This document shows, piece after piece, positions 24,376 through 34,672 of a DNA stretch of 64,000 bases. The notes below the pieces were generated by a model that saw only the letters and a list, made by a program, of their open reading frames with translations, was not told the origin of the DNA and did not search any database. Every line of letters starts with the position of its first letter. Positions within the stretch are counted from its first letter, which is position 1. The translations under genes were made by a program, and so were the position numbers. Source of the DNA: Rhodamnia argentea (Eukaryota; Streptophyta; Magnoliopsida; Myrtales; Myrtaceae); NCBI RefSeq assembly GCF_020921035.1, contig NC_063151.1, forward strand, positions 27,596,934-27,660,933, in the 5' to 3' direction.

Positions 24376-25430
24376 CTCCAGCTTTGCTTGTGAAAGAGAA
24401 AGGAGTTATGTAAAAAACCCTGCATTCGTTTGGTGTTTTTCTTTAGTAAATTCTTCACCTTTTTCTCCAAACTGAGTAAAAATCCGAAACCTATATCGTT
24501 TTTCCTGCAAGTAAAAAAAAAAATTACAGAGAAAACATATCTTTTTTTTTAAATGTATTTTTTTTTTCATATAATTTATTCACATTTCATTATGTCTACG
24601 AAAGTCCTATTAAAAAATATTTAGATTGGATTATCGGCGCTGCGAAAAAACCTCCGTGCACCGTTAAAAATCTCCCTAGCATGAGGAAGTTGATCCCGAG
24701 GGACATATTTAATGTAAATAATATCTGCTCATTACAAAGGATTTATTTTGGACGAACTTATGACGAGTGATTGCAACAACACGACGGAAGCGAAAATTTG
24801 TCAAATTGAATGACCAATATATACTTTCGCGCTTTTTAACAAGGCCTAACCTTTCGGGTCGGGCCATAATGAATCGAACAACCCGAAGGCCCAGTCTGAG
24901 GACAAAGGCCATAATGATCTGAGGACGGGGCCCATCGTTCGATAAAGTTGCCGTTCCCCCTTTTTAGCACCATATCGGACACAAGCACAAAGCTGGGAAG
25001 CGAAAATGGGAGAGGGGACCGTAGCCAATTATGGTTCGATTGTCATCGCTTCAGGGCTTTCGTTTTCCGGAATCCCCGGAAGGGAGTTCCTTCTTCATTG
25101 CCACATTGCCTGTTTGTCGCGTTCCCTTTCTGAATCCGAACAAGCGAATCGTTCGTCGAGTCCGTGTGCAAGAGACGACTGCAACGTAAGTACAGTCCAG
25201 TAGGGTCCATCCAATTCTGATAAGTTCTCACTTGGGTTGCTGTAGATGCTCCTAGGCGTTCAAGAGTTGCCGGAACAAACGAGGAATCTAATTCCTGAGC
25301 CTTGTGTATTACCGACAGGGAATGTAAATCCCCTGGAAATGGCAGACTCTAATCTTAGCTTCAGACCAACCTTTTGAACTTGTCAATGAAGCATCCTTGC
25401 AAACAGGTTAGAAAATAGTGCTGTGAAGTG

Positions 25431-25640
25431 TGGATGATCTCCAGCCAACAAGCATATTATTCCCTGCCGGCAAACGAATTCCATCTCCCTTTTACTTCAC
25501 ATGCTTCTCGAGATTCATGGTTCCATCTCCCTTGTTGGCTGGATGATCTCCAGCCAACAAGCATATTATTCCCTGCCAGCAAACGAATTCCATCTCCCTT
25601 TTACTTCACATGCTTCTCGAGATTCATGGTTTCATTGGAT
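25431..25640. repeat. 109-bp tandem duplication, two copies
   Basis: The copies begin at 25431 and 25540 with TGGATGATCTCCAGCC and differ at only one or two positions over about 100 bases. CCAGCCAACAAG near each start and CTTGTTGGCTGG at the junction form an inverted repeat. The near identity implies recent duplication. Confidence 0.9.
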
Positions 25641-26222
25641 GATAAACCACGACGACGACAAAGACGACGAGCACCCTTATCCCACTTAAGCATGGTCGGC
25701 TAAAAATAGATAAAAGAAGCGAAGCATCACGACTAAAACTTTAACTTCCTAACAAGGGAGATTAGCGCCGTGCCCAGCGGATCAGATTATCTCAGCAGCA
25801 CGCTAGTGATGGTTCTCCTCATAAGAGAGCTTCTGTAACAACATATGCAGCAGACGAGATGGGAAAGAACTATGTGGAAGATGCGACCGACGAGAATGGC
25901 TGGCACTCATTCAGCACTTTAAGAATTTTGAAATGACTTTAAAGAGTTCTACCCGACTCAAGGCATCACGCCCGCTAATGCAAGAACAAACTTGTAAAAG
26001 TTTACTTTTGGGGAAATTCGGGCTCTTTACTCACAAAAAACTGCAAATGCTGTTTATTCCTTCGAACTGTTTGTGATTTACAGAAGAGTATGGTGAACAC
26101 GAAGAATGGCTACACAGTAGACAATGTTGAATCAATCACGAAACGGTTCTGCTTGCCAAAGGTCATCGATATAAATGAACTTTAGAAAGAAATTCCAACT
26201 TATTATGCACCTTCACTGGCCA

Positions 26223-28353
26223 CTATACCGTCTCTGCATATGATTCTATCAATGGTTCTCTTGAGCTTTCACTGTCAGTGCGCTTATAGTAACAATACAA
26301 CACCAATTGGGTGATCCCCAAAATCGTTCCAATACCGTTTGGGACCTGAAATGAGGGAGAAAAAGATTACATGCCAGATGCATTAAAAACACGTGCGGAA
26401 TGAATTGCAGTTTGGTTTCTAGAGTTCAAGAAAAAACTCACATAAATGAAGATGTCATTGTTGAAAATCCCATATAGGAAAAACGACGCGCTCATGAGGA
26501 ACATGGAAAGAGAGAGATAAAACGGCATGAATTCAACGCTCTTCGTCCGGATCACCAAATTCTGAATATAGAAAATTTAGATACCCATCATCTCTCAACA
26601 CTTCATGCCTGAGGTAGTTGATAATACGGAAGGGTGGTGAACTTGTCACCGTTTCTTACAATTATAAGCAATGGGGAAGCAAGCATAGAAATAAGGGAGA
26701 CACCACTTATAATCCCGACAACGTCCCTCCGCAGGTCATCGTCCACTATTTGTAAGCTCCCAATTACTACAATGGCAAAAATAACAAGAACCGCCGAAAG
26801 AAATCCCAACATCATCACCTGCTTAAAAGCATTTAAATGCAACACAAATGACAGCTTAAATCAAAAGTTATGACTGCTAAAATCTGCTGCCAAAGTATCT
26901 GAATCACAAAAAATTCAGATGTGAAGGGGCCAGCAACCTTTTTCTGTTTATCCGCATATGTCACATAGAGAACTATGTATGCCAACTGAAAAAGTGCACC
27001 CGCGGAGTTCACTGTCATGACCAGCATGTTGTCGCTCGATATCAGCGGTGTGCCATACCATGTGCAAAGCAAGCAGTTCAAGAGAGCATATATATAAGGC
27101 AACCCAGAGAACTGCTCCGTTGACTGGTTTCTGACGATTCTTCTAAATGTCGGTCTGGTAATTTCAAATGAAATTCAGTAAGAAATATCTTCGTATAATG
27201 TAAATCGAAATGAAGCGCACGAATTGCAACTTACATAGGTGATACAAATACGCCAATAGCGAAAATGTTACCTGCAACAGACAATATCAGGGTCAAACAT
27301 CAAAACCTTTAGTCCCCGACACAGTTAATTTTCAGAAAAGAGATCCCAGTGACGAAAGACAAGACCTTTGCAAATTCGCCTATACTAACAGCAACGGCAC
27401 GCCTGATTCTGGACTTCCCTATATCTCATGAGGTCTAGATTGCAAATAGGCCATCAAACCAGGTTTTGGTACATTTCCACAGAGCTACTGCAATCATTCC
27501 CAAAACTCTGCTAGCGACCATAGTACTAAAACTTCACTAACTTATGATGAATTATACCTTAAATTTAAGTTCTCTTTATCTCTCAGTCTCAGGGAATCGC
27601 AAGGCACCAAGCCTTAACACGGTTCGACATCGAAAGATACTACTGAGGCATAATCTCTCGATTCAAATTCACGTCTGTAATAGGAAACTACCATCGCGTT
27701 TTGACAAATTTCTCCACAGTGAAACTAACGTTTGCTTCTGGATTCGAACAAAGCAACTTTTGGGCTCGGTTGAGATTCTCGTTCTTTCAAAGCTCAACTG
27801 TGATTTTCTCTTTCCTTTACTTCTTTGGATAAGCTAAAACTCAAGTGTCATCAGTGAATCATTACCGCATTTAGTCACAGCCCATTTCACAAAGCACTTT
27901 CCAGATTCCACATACCTCAGGGGGATCCTTTCCCATTCTTTTACATGGAAAGCAATAAGTATCTTCTTCTGATTGATTGTGCAACTATTCAGCTGAATGG
28001 CATTAGATAGTTTTCCAATGAAATGCGATCAAACTGAAAGTACAATTCCAGAGCGTTACTGTACTAGAATTCCCAAACCCTCTGTTCAATTTCGTGCTTG
28101 ATCAAAAACATCGATTTCCATGGCCGAAAACCAGTATTGTAAGACCCCTGCTCTGATGAACTCGAAACGTTCTTTGCAAGGCAAAGTTCACATACCAAGA
28201 AGATACAATCGTTCTAACAAATCATGGGGTGGGAAAAAAACAGGACTTGTGCAATGGAAATCCTTCAGTTGACCCTACGAGGTCATTGCACAGAAATAGA
28301 AAGCAAGAAGCCAAGGCAACGACATATTCTGGACGTTCACTTATGAAAGCATC

Positions 28354-28393
<40 letters not shown>

Positions 28394-28460
28394 CTGCTGC
28401 TCCAGCTGCATCTTTGCAAATGGTGGAGACCGAAACTGAAAGGGAATACAAATCAATCAT
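26223..28460 (-). CDS. SWEET2: SWEET2 sugar transporter
   Basis: Six exons: 28460-28394, 27271-27235, 27154-26938, 26818-26660, 26561-26442 and 26345-26223. All are GT-AG with agreeing phases, giving 240 residues, the usual SWEET length. SWEETs are seven-helix uniporters made of two MtN3/saliva triple-helix repeats. The first repeat contains CKDAAG, VFVSPIPTFRRI and STEQFSGLPYIYALLNC. The second contains SLISMLASPLLIINLVIRTK and VEFMPFYLSLSMFLMS, then PNGIGTILGITQL. This fits clade I SWEET2, which moves glucose across the tonoplast in Arabidopsis. The tail EPLIESYAETV ends the protein. The start MIDLYSLSVSVSTICKD was chosen as the first ATG in the frame of exon 1. Exon 1 is separated by a 1.1-kb intron that opens in a CT repeat. 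Confidence 0.94.
28359..28391. repeat. (GA)n microsatellite at SWEET2 intron 1 donor
   Basis: About 16 GA units on the plus strand. On the sense strand it reads CT and begins two bases after the GT of the first splice donor, so the intron opens GTTCTCTCTC. Such a pyrimidine-rich donor departs from the usual GTAAGT. Confidence 0.9.
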
Positions 28461-30991
28461 CAAGCCCTCAATTCAACTCAACTTTCGCTCTCAATCACCA
28501 CCAAATCAGCTCACTGCTGCTCCAAAAGGCCACAGTTATTTGTCTCCTTCAGTTTTCTTCTGCTGCTCATAAACACCCCTCTCTGTCGCTCGCTCGCTCG
28601 CACGCGTTGAAATCCTCCTGTAGCTTTCGGTATCGTTTTTCACGTTTTAGAAAGTGTGAGAAAGCAGCATCCGTGCTACAGAAAGAAAGGGATATCCATT
28701 GACCACTTGCCATTTCAAAGCCGTCCTGAATCCCCAAGAAATAACTATTAACTACTACATAGCATAAAATATAGGTACCGGGCTTATCGTGAACAGCGCC
28801 GTTGGACCGGTAGGCATCATCAACGCACTGTCAGCGCCACAAAGAGATGTTGATATCTCCTGCAAATGAGGAGTCGACATCGTCTTCAGATACAGGACAA
28901 GGGACGGCCAGAGTCCTTTTCTGGCCACTCATCTCTCTCTTTCTTTCTTTCTTTAATGAATCTCGGCCCTTCGATTCTTTCAGTCAGACTCGGCGCTCGA
29001 ACCGCGGGTTTCCCTCTTTCAGAATCAGAGTGTCTCCCCTAATGGTGGAGATGGCAATATACAAAGCAGTTGTTAGAATTACAGAGTGTGCCTTCTAGAA
29101 AAATAAGAGCTTTGTCCATTTCATGTTCACGCCCGGGAGAAGAAAACAAGCACCAATCAGAGAGGGGGAGAGAGGGATGCGAAACGATGTCGCACTCGAG
29201 AATCTTGCTTCAAAGAAGTGATGCGATAAACTGAAACGGGGAATGTTCGGAGTTTCGGGCTGTCGGGACTGGCCCGCTCAATTTAGCAAAGCTTGATCAA
29301 TCGAAGTCTTCAGTGGGGCTTGATCACTCGAATGTCCAAGCTAATTTAGCACAGTCCGTGACGCGTCGACTTCCTCCGATTGCCAAAGGCTGTGGTCGAA
29401 CGAGTCCTATTCCTTTGAAAAGAAGCTGAAAATTAATGGTTGCTTGCTCCCGTTAAATTAAGTGGATTGGTCTGCTGCGATTCGCGTGCCGTCGGAAGAA
29501 ATTAGGACAGTCAAACGTTCGACGTTTTAGGCTGTCGGGATTGTTTTTCACGTCTTACATACTGCACGTGCACGCAGCTGTCTGTTTGAGACGAAGGGAG
29601 AAAAAAACTCCATGCAAAAAGTAGTTGAGCGGGTTATCGCGCGCTCTCGCTCGCTCGCACGTGGTCCGTACAGCAAATGACAGCTCAAGATCCGTGAAAA
29701 AAGGCTGGGCTGGGTTGTAGGCTTGTGGCTAAAGCATCTCCGGTTGCGTCGAGCAAAATCATTTCGAATTTGCGGTACTCCAATCCAATCCGATGATCAA
29801 CCGCTCAACATGCTATGATAGTATGACAAATCTGTTCTTATAGAAGGAGGAAGTTGCTGCAGCTAGTATCAAATTGATCTATTTTACAAATTTACACTTG
29901 ATTGTAACGCTTTGTGATTGATTTTATCATGATGTTATGTACCCTTTTTTTTAAGTGAAATGAAAATTTCATTCTGACAAAAAAAAAATTGGATAGAGAA
30001 TTGGCCTATCAATCCCTAACTTATCGTCCGACCAAAAAAAAAAAATGTTTCCCGGACTTATTGTACACATGATGGCTTAATTTTGAATTTTTTAATTTCT
30101 GTCAATTTAATCCTAAATATTTGCTCGAAATTTCAATGTAATCATTTAATCAATTAATGCTTGAAATTGTCGACGTGATGATGTGCCACGCGGGACAGTC
30201 GTCGATGATCGAACCAACACATCAATGATTGTTTGTCAAAATTAGTGGAGATGACTACATTGGAATTTTATAGCAAATGTGAAATTAAAAAAAAATTATG
30301 ATCAAATTAGCATAGTACAATATAAATTTAAAGCTGATGAGGTAATTTTGTCTCCAATGCGATGAGCTCTAGATTGAATGGTTGATAAGACACACAATCC
30401 AACAATGACGTTGACAAGGCATGGCTTGAATGGCTGATAAGGCGCGTGGGACAACTTTCTCGTTCACAAAGTCACGGGGGAGTCCTAAAATCTTGAAGCT
30501 CTTGAATTGGAACATGCGAAAATGCGTCCGGAGTACAGACTTGACCCAATTAAAATGTGAAAAGACCAAATGACGTAACGGTAGATCTTATGATTAGATT
30601 GCGTACTCCTAAAACGCTAATCGTGATACAAAAGGCGACTAACTATTTATTCCAATTTGCAGAGAAAAAGCTTCTTCTTCTTCTTCTTTTTGATCGAAAA
30701 AGCTTCTTATTTGACTATTGACATTTAAGGTTTGTGTTAATAAATGGATATTGTCTCGTCCAAATGTATGACATAAGAATAACCGGGGGGGGTTGTGGAA
30801 AACGCCTTTTCGGAAAAAAAAAGCCCGTCAGAAACGGAAACAAAAGCCTAGAAACTCGGAAGACAGAGGAGCCTCGCGGGGTACGAAAAGTCGGTGGTGA
30901 TGTGAGTGGTCTGACCGATGCCAATGGAGGGTGCAGAGATATTGAAGAGGGCTTAGAGGGGTATGGTCGTTTTCGTAAATGCCCATTTGAG
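28461..30991. other. Gene-free SWEET2 upstream region
   Basis: No gene is seen. The first few hundred bases are the SWEET2 leader and promoter. Beyond about 29.8 kb the sequence is AT-rich, repeat-like intergenic DNA with homopolymers. No termini could be defined. Confidence 0.45.
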
Positions 30992-31115
30992 TAGAGTTAG
31001 GTAAGAGTGTGCATGATCCGAACCGGTCCAATTCCCAATTCATCATAAGAACATAGAGTTAGGTAGGAGTGTGCATGATCCGAACCGGTCCAATTCCCGA
31101 TTCACCATAAGACTA
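30992..31115. repeat. 62-bp tandem copies resembling a hAT terminus
   Basis: Two copies of a 62-bp unit begin at 30992 and 31054. Each contains GTGTGCATGATCCGAACCGG. A third, diverged relative starts the element at 31158. The unit looks like the end of the adjacent hAT-like element, duplicated in tandem. Confidence 0.7.
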
Positions 31116-31157
31116 ATAAGTTGATTCGAAATCTTGCTATCAATCTCTTGGCCTAGG

Positions 31158-31935
31158 TAAGGGTGTGCATGGTCCGAATAGGTTTGGTTCCCATATAAAA
31201 TCGAGGACCGGATTGGGAACCGGTTTGGAACCTAGGACAGGATCGGTAGTCCCAATCTCCAATTTTTTGAGATCGGGGATCGGCGATCCTGTCCGGTCTT
31301 GGTGGGACCGCTAATACCAAATACTTATATAAATCTAACCTTTGGATCCAAACTAACAATTTATAATCTCAATCATCCAACCTAATAAAACATGCAGATG
31401 ACAATCATACAACCATCACACGAGTATTTATAATCCTAAAATAATGAAAAAAGATTAAATCGGGAAGAAAAACACTTAAAACAACTGAAACGGAATTATG
31501 CTCTTGCATCATTCTCCTCAAGTTGGAAAAAATCAAACTCAAAGTGGGATTACACTTGTAATTCACTAAATTCAAGTGCGAACAAAATAATGGATTTGCA
31601 TAATATAGTCAAGATAAAACATAGATTGAGTCAAGACAAAACACGATCGGAGATCGCATATCGACAAATATAATCAAAGGTCGTGTTGCGAAGGCGAGAT
31701 GCGAGCGTCAAGTGAGAGGTGCGGAGTGAGTGTTGAACGGAAGATGGGAAAATTAGATTGATTAGTTCTTCAAAATTTTCTAATTCTTTTTATAATCGAA
31801 AATTATATATATTTTTTGGGCGGTGCGGTTCGATCCCATCCACCATGGAACCGGGGATCGAACCGCTCCCCTTAAGGACGGGACCAACCCGGCGGGTCCG
31901 ATCCGGGACCATTCGATCCAGTTTGCTGGCCCCTA
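31158..31935. mobile_element. Probable non-autonomous hAT-like element
   Basis: The left end TAAGGGTGTGCATGGTCCGA and the right end (inverted: TAGGGGCCAGCAAACTGG) share the TA-GGG-GCA terminal pattern. GGATCGG/CCGATCC-type subterminal repeats occur at both sides. I could not find a convincing 8-bp target duplication, so the limits are approximate. There is no coding capacity. Confidence 0.5.
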
Positions 31936-31949
31936 AAGTTGGGAGGGAG

Positions 31950-32316
31950 TAGAAGTGGCAAAATGGATCTAGAATTCATATTTGACTCATCTTTTATGGC
32001 GATGGGTCATAAATGGGTTATTTAAAAATTTAATAGGTTTTAAATGGGTCATAAATAAATTAGCTAAAAAATCTAAAAAATTTATATATATATATATATA
32101 TCTTTAAAAATGTATATGAAATAATTTTCTCTAAACTAGATTTTAATAATGAAGTGCTTTAACAATATAGATCGGATCGGGTATGGGTTGAATTTGGTAT
32201 GAATCACTATATTATATAATATGAAAATGGGTCAAAACGAATTAAATAAGTCGTATGGATGAGATCATATGCGATCCGATTTAATTTTGACTTGATCCAT
32301 CTATTTGACAACCGTA
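31950..32316. mobile_element. Probable hAT-like MITE
   Basis: 367-bp AT-rich segment. It starts TAGAAGTGGCAAAATGGATC and ends GATCCATCTATTTGACAACC before GTA, a diverged inverted pair. GGGTCA-type motifs lie inside both ends, as in many plant hAT MITEs. The flanking 8-mers agree at only 4 of 8 positions, so this call rests on the ends. Confidence 0.45.
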
Positions 32317-33056
32317 GATGGAGGAAGGAAGGATGTGACAAACAGAGGACCTACTGTCCCTACCTGTGAATAATTGGTCCATCCACACGATTCATTGGCA
32401 TGCCCGCCCTAATTGCCCGAGAGATTCATTTAATTCCCGATAGTATGGTGGTCAAATTTTGGACGTTTGGGCTGCTATCCCGTTGAGTTCACGGCCCGGC
32501 AGTCCCCCTAACTCCAGAGAAATTGGCATTCACGAAACGAAATCGCCGCCTACACTGCACGTGCCTTCTTAATTAATTTCTCTTCATCTTCGTCGCTTGA
32601 AGCTCGGATCCGTGCTCGTTGGTGCCTCGTCTTTTGGTGTCGGCTCACCGGCGGCAAGGCGAGTTGGATTGAGAGAGAGAGAGTAGAGAAGAAAAGGAGT
32701 GGGAGGACGAGGCAGCATTCGTTGCCCGAACGAGCGGGTGGTAGTGCATGTCGCGAAGCGGTGTCCTTGTGCTGTGGTCGGTGATGCTGCCTTTTGCTTT
32801 AGATCAATTCACGAGACTTGTAAAGTATTTCATAGATCATCGAATGGTCTTCATGCATGGGCCCTGAGTTATAAGGAAAAAAAAAAAGGGTAAATAACGA
32901 TGCTTTGTACTTTAGGCTGATTATTGGTGTTGCCTATCGAAGAAAAGCCCGCCGACTGAGATTTTCTAGGTTCACGATCTTTGCAAATGGAGTAGTAATG
33001 TGTGAGTTTTTTTACTTCTAAGTTTTGGACAAGTACATTAAAAGTCATAAAATTTA

Positions 33057-34663
33057 GGAAAAATTTCAAAAGATAGCCCGAAGTGCATTTATTTTCTCGA
33101 AAAATAATTCGGAATGGATCTTGTTTCAAATAAGGGTCTAAAGTGCCTAACTTTATTTCAAAAGAGGGCCTCAATTCGCCGGTGGTGAGTATTTAATATT
33201 TCCGGCGATTGGAACAAGAGCATTTTTGTAAAAAAAAAATTTGAATTAGAAAAGGCCAAAATCCAGTTTCTCTTCTTCGCTTCTCCAACCAGCGTTCATC
33301 CACGAACAAGGAGCTGGCCATATGCGGCCGGGGCGGCGGTGGCAATGATTACACTGGGGCCTGCGACCAAGCGGTGGCGACAGTGACCTTCAAAGGTGAG
33401 GCATTTTGAAAGAAACTAAAAGATTTCTCCTCGTGGGGTTCACGAAAAGCCTTCGCCCCAATTCGAAAATTGTTTTGATTGTGTCTTCCGTGTTGCCTGC
33501 GTGATTCAGCCGAGGACCGGTGGTGCCGGCGATGTGCAACCAGACAGCGGCTCTGCAACAGCGAAGAAAGCTCCGACCACCAACCCAACCATGGCCTATT
33601 CGAAGGTGGAGACACTGTGCGACTTGCTCGATGGAGGATCGATAGCTTCGGATCCTCTTCTTACAAAATATTCGGGCCTTTCAAAATGTGCATGAGGAAT
33701 TGGTCGGTACTCCATAGATCAGTTAAGTTTCGCTCGAATGCGTTCAGCTAAATTTTGTCTAGCTACTGCTGTTCCATTAAGGCAGCATGTTTCCCACAGG
33801 AGGACATTCTTTTTAGCTGGGGCAACTGATACTCAAGCCCGACGCTGCAGCTCATGCCATAAAAATCAAGCCGATGGATCAAGGGACTGGCTTTTTCTTT
33901 GCCAGTCGCAGCCATGGTGTGAAGTTTGTTGAATATATTGGTAAAGTTGCTCCGGCAAAGGCGTCACGGCGACAAGAAACTAGTGCCTCATGATTTCAAG
34001 AGCAATAACTCGTCGAGCATGTTGTGTTAGATGTGGAGTTGGTTTCGTCTGAGGTTAATATTGGTGGCTCAAGATATGACCCAGACGCGTCATCCTCTAA
34101 GGTGCAAAATACAAAATGACATGGAGCTGGACATCCACAAAGGCCTCGTTCTTCCGGAGACAATTCTGATAAAGAAGAGCTACGAGGAGAAGCGCCGGAG
34201 GAAATGCGGCCCTCGTTCAGGGAAGCTTAAATCTCTCAAAGTCTCGATAGGGAGGTTGACGAGACTAGAAACACTGAATAGGAAGAATTCTTGAGAGATC
34301 TCGCGGACAAATCTTGATATCAGGTTCAATTATCACTGTACCGAAACAGAGATTACTCCCTCTATTCCCCTGGGCTCGTCCGCACACGGCCAGCTCACTG
34401 TTCGCGGATGAACGCGGGGTTGGAGAAGGGAAGGAGAGAACCTGGGTTTTGGAAGTTTTGGCTTTTTCCAATTCAATTTTTTTTGGGACAAAAATGCCCT
34501 TGTTCCAATCGCCGGAGATATTACATACTCACCACCGGCGAACTGAGGCCCTCTCTTTTGAATCAAAGTTGGACACTTCAGGCCCTTATTTATAATAATA
34601 TCCACTCTGAGCCCTTTTTTTAAGAAAATGAATGCGCTTTTGGCCCTTTTTTGAAAATTTTCT
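33057..34663. mobile_element. Pack-MULE (Mutator-like element carrying NMD3 fragments)
   Basis: 1,607-bp element with terminal inverted repeats of about 200 bases (33057 to about 33255, and about 34456 to 34663). The repeats share blocks such as TTCGCCGGTGGTGAGTAT and GGCGATTGGAACAAG. The flanks TAAAATTTA (33048-33056) and TACAATTTA (34664-34672) form a 9-bp target duplication with one mismatch. Long inverted repeats plus a 9-bp duplication define Mutator-like elements. No transposase is present. The interior carries broken exon pieces of a host gene (see 33783-34352), which makes it a Pack-MULE. The 33260-33740 interior may hold a second captured piece that I cannot identify. Confidence 0.88.
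33783..34352 (+). pseudogene. Captured NMD3 (60S ribosome export adaptor) fragments
   Basis: Conceptual translation gives, in order, QHVSHRRTFF, DAAAHAIKIKPMDQG, FFFASRSHGVKFVEYIGKVAP, HVVLDVELVSSEVNIGG, KGLVLPETILIKKSYEEKRR and finally LSLYRN. These match NMD3 blocks as I recall them, including MDQGIDFFF, VEYIVLDVEVVSSEVNIGG and KGLVLPEAILIKKSYEEKR, and the order is that of NMD3. The regions between are missing and the frame changes several times, with stops. The copy is therefore a non-functional mosaic without most introns. The parent gene lies elsewhere in the genome. Confidence 0.8.
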
Positions 34664-34672
34664 TACAATTTA

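Larger units (their letters stand above)
23777..26222. other. Intergenic: FLX-like leader, tandem repeat, SWEET2 3' end
   Basis: No gene is supported. 23777-24372 should hold the FLX-like 5' UTR. A plus-strand frame at 25006-25188 opens with MGEGTVANYGSIV and ends at a perfect GTAAGT donor, but I recognise no domain and no continuing exon. A 109-bp tandem duplication follows at 25431. Confidence 0.5.

Noticed and set aside
24846-25231. Overlapping minus-strand frames near 25 kb
   Set aside because: They have no recognisable domain, and the frames overlap in several phases as expected by chance.
28229-28702. 157-residue plus-strand frame near the SWEET2 start
   Set aside because: It runs through a GA microsatellite and is antisense to SWEET2 exon 1.
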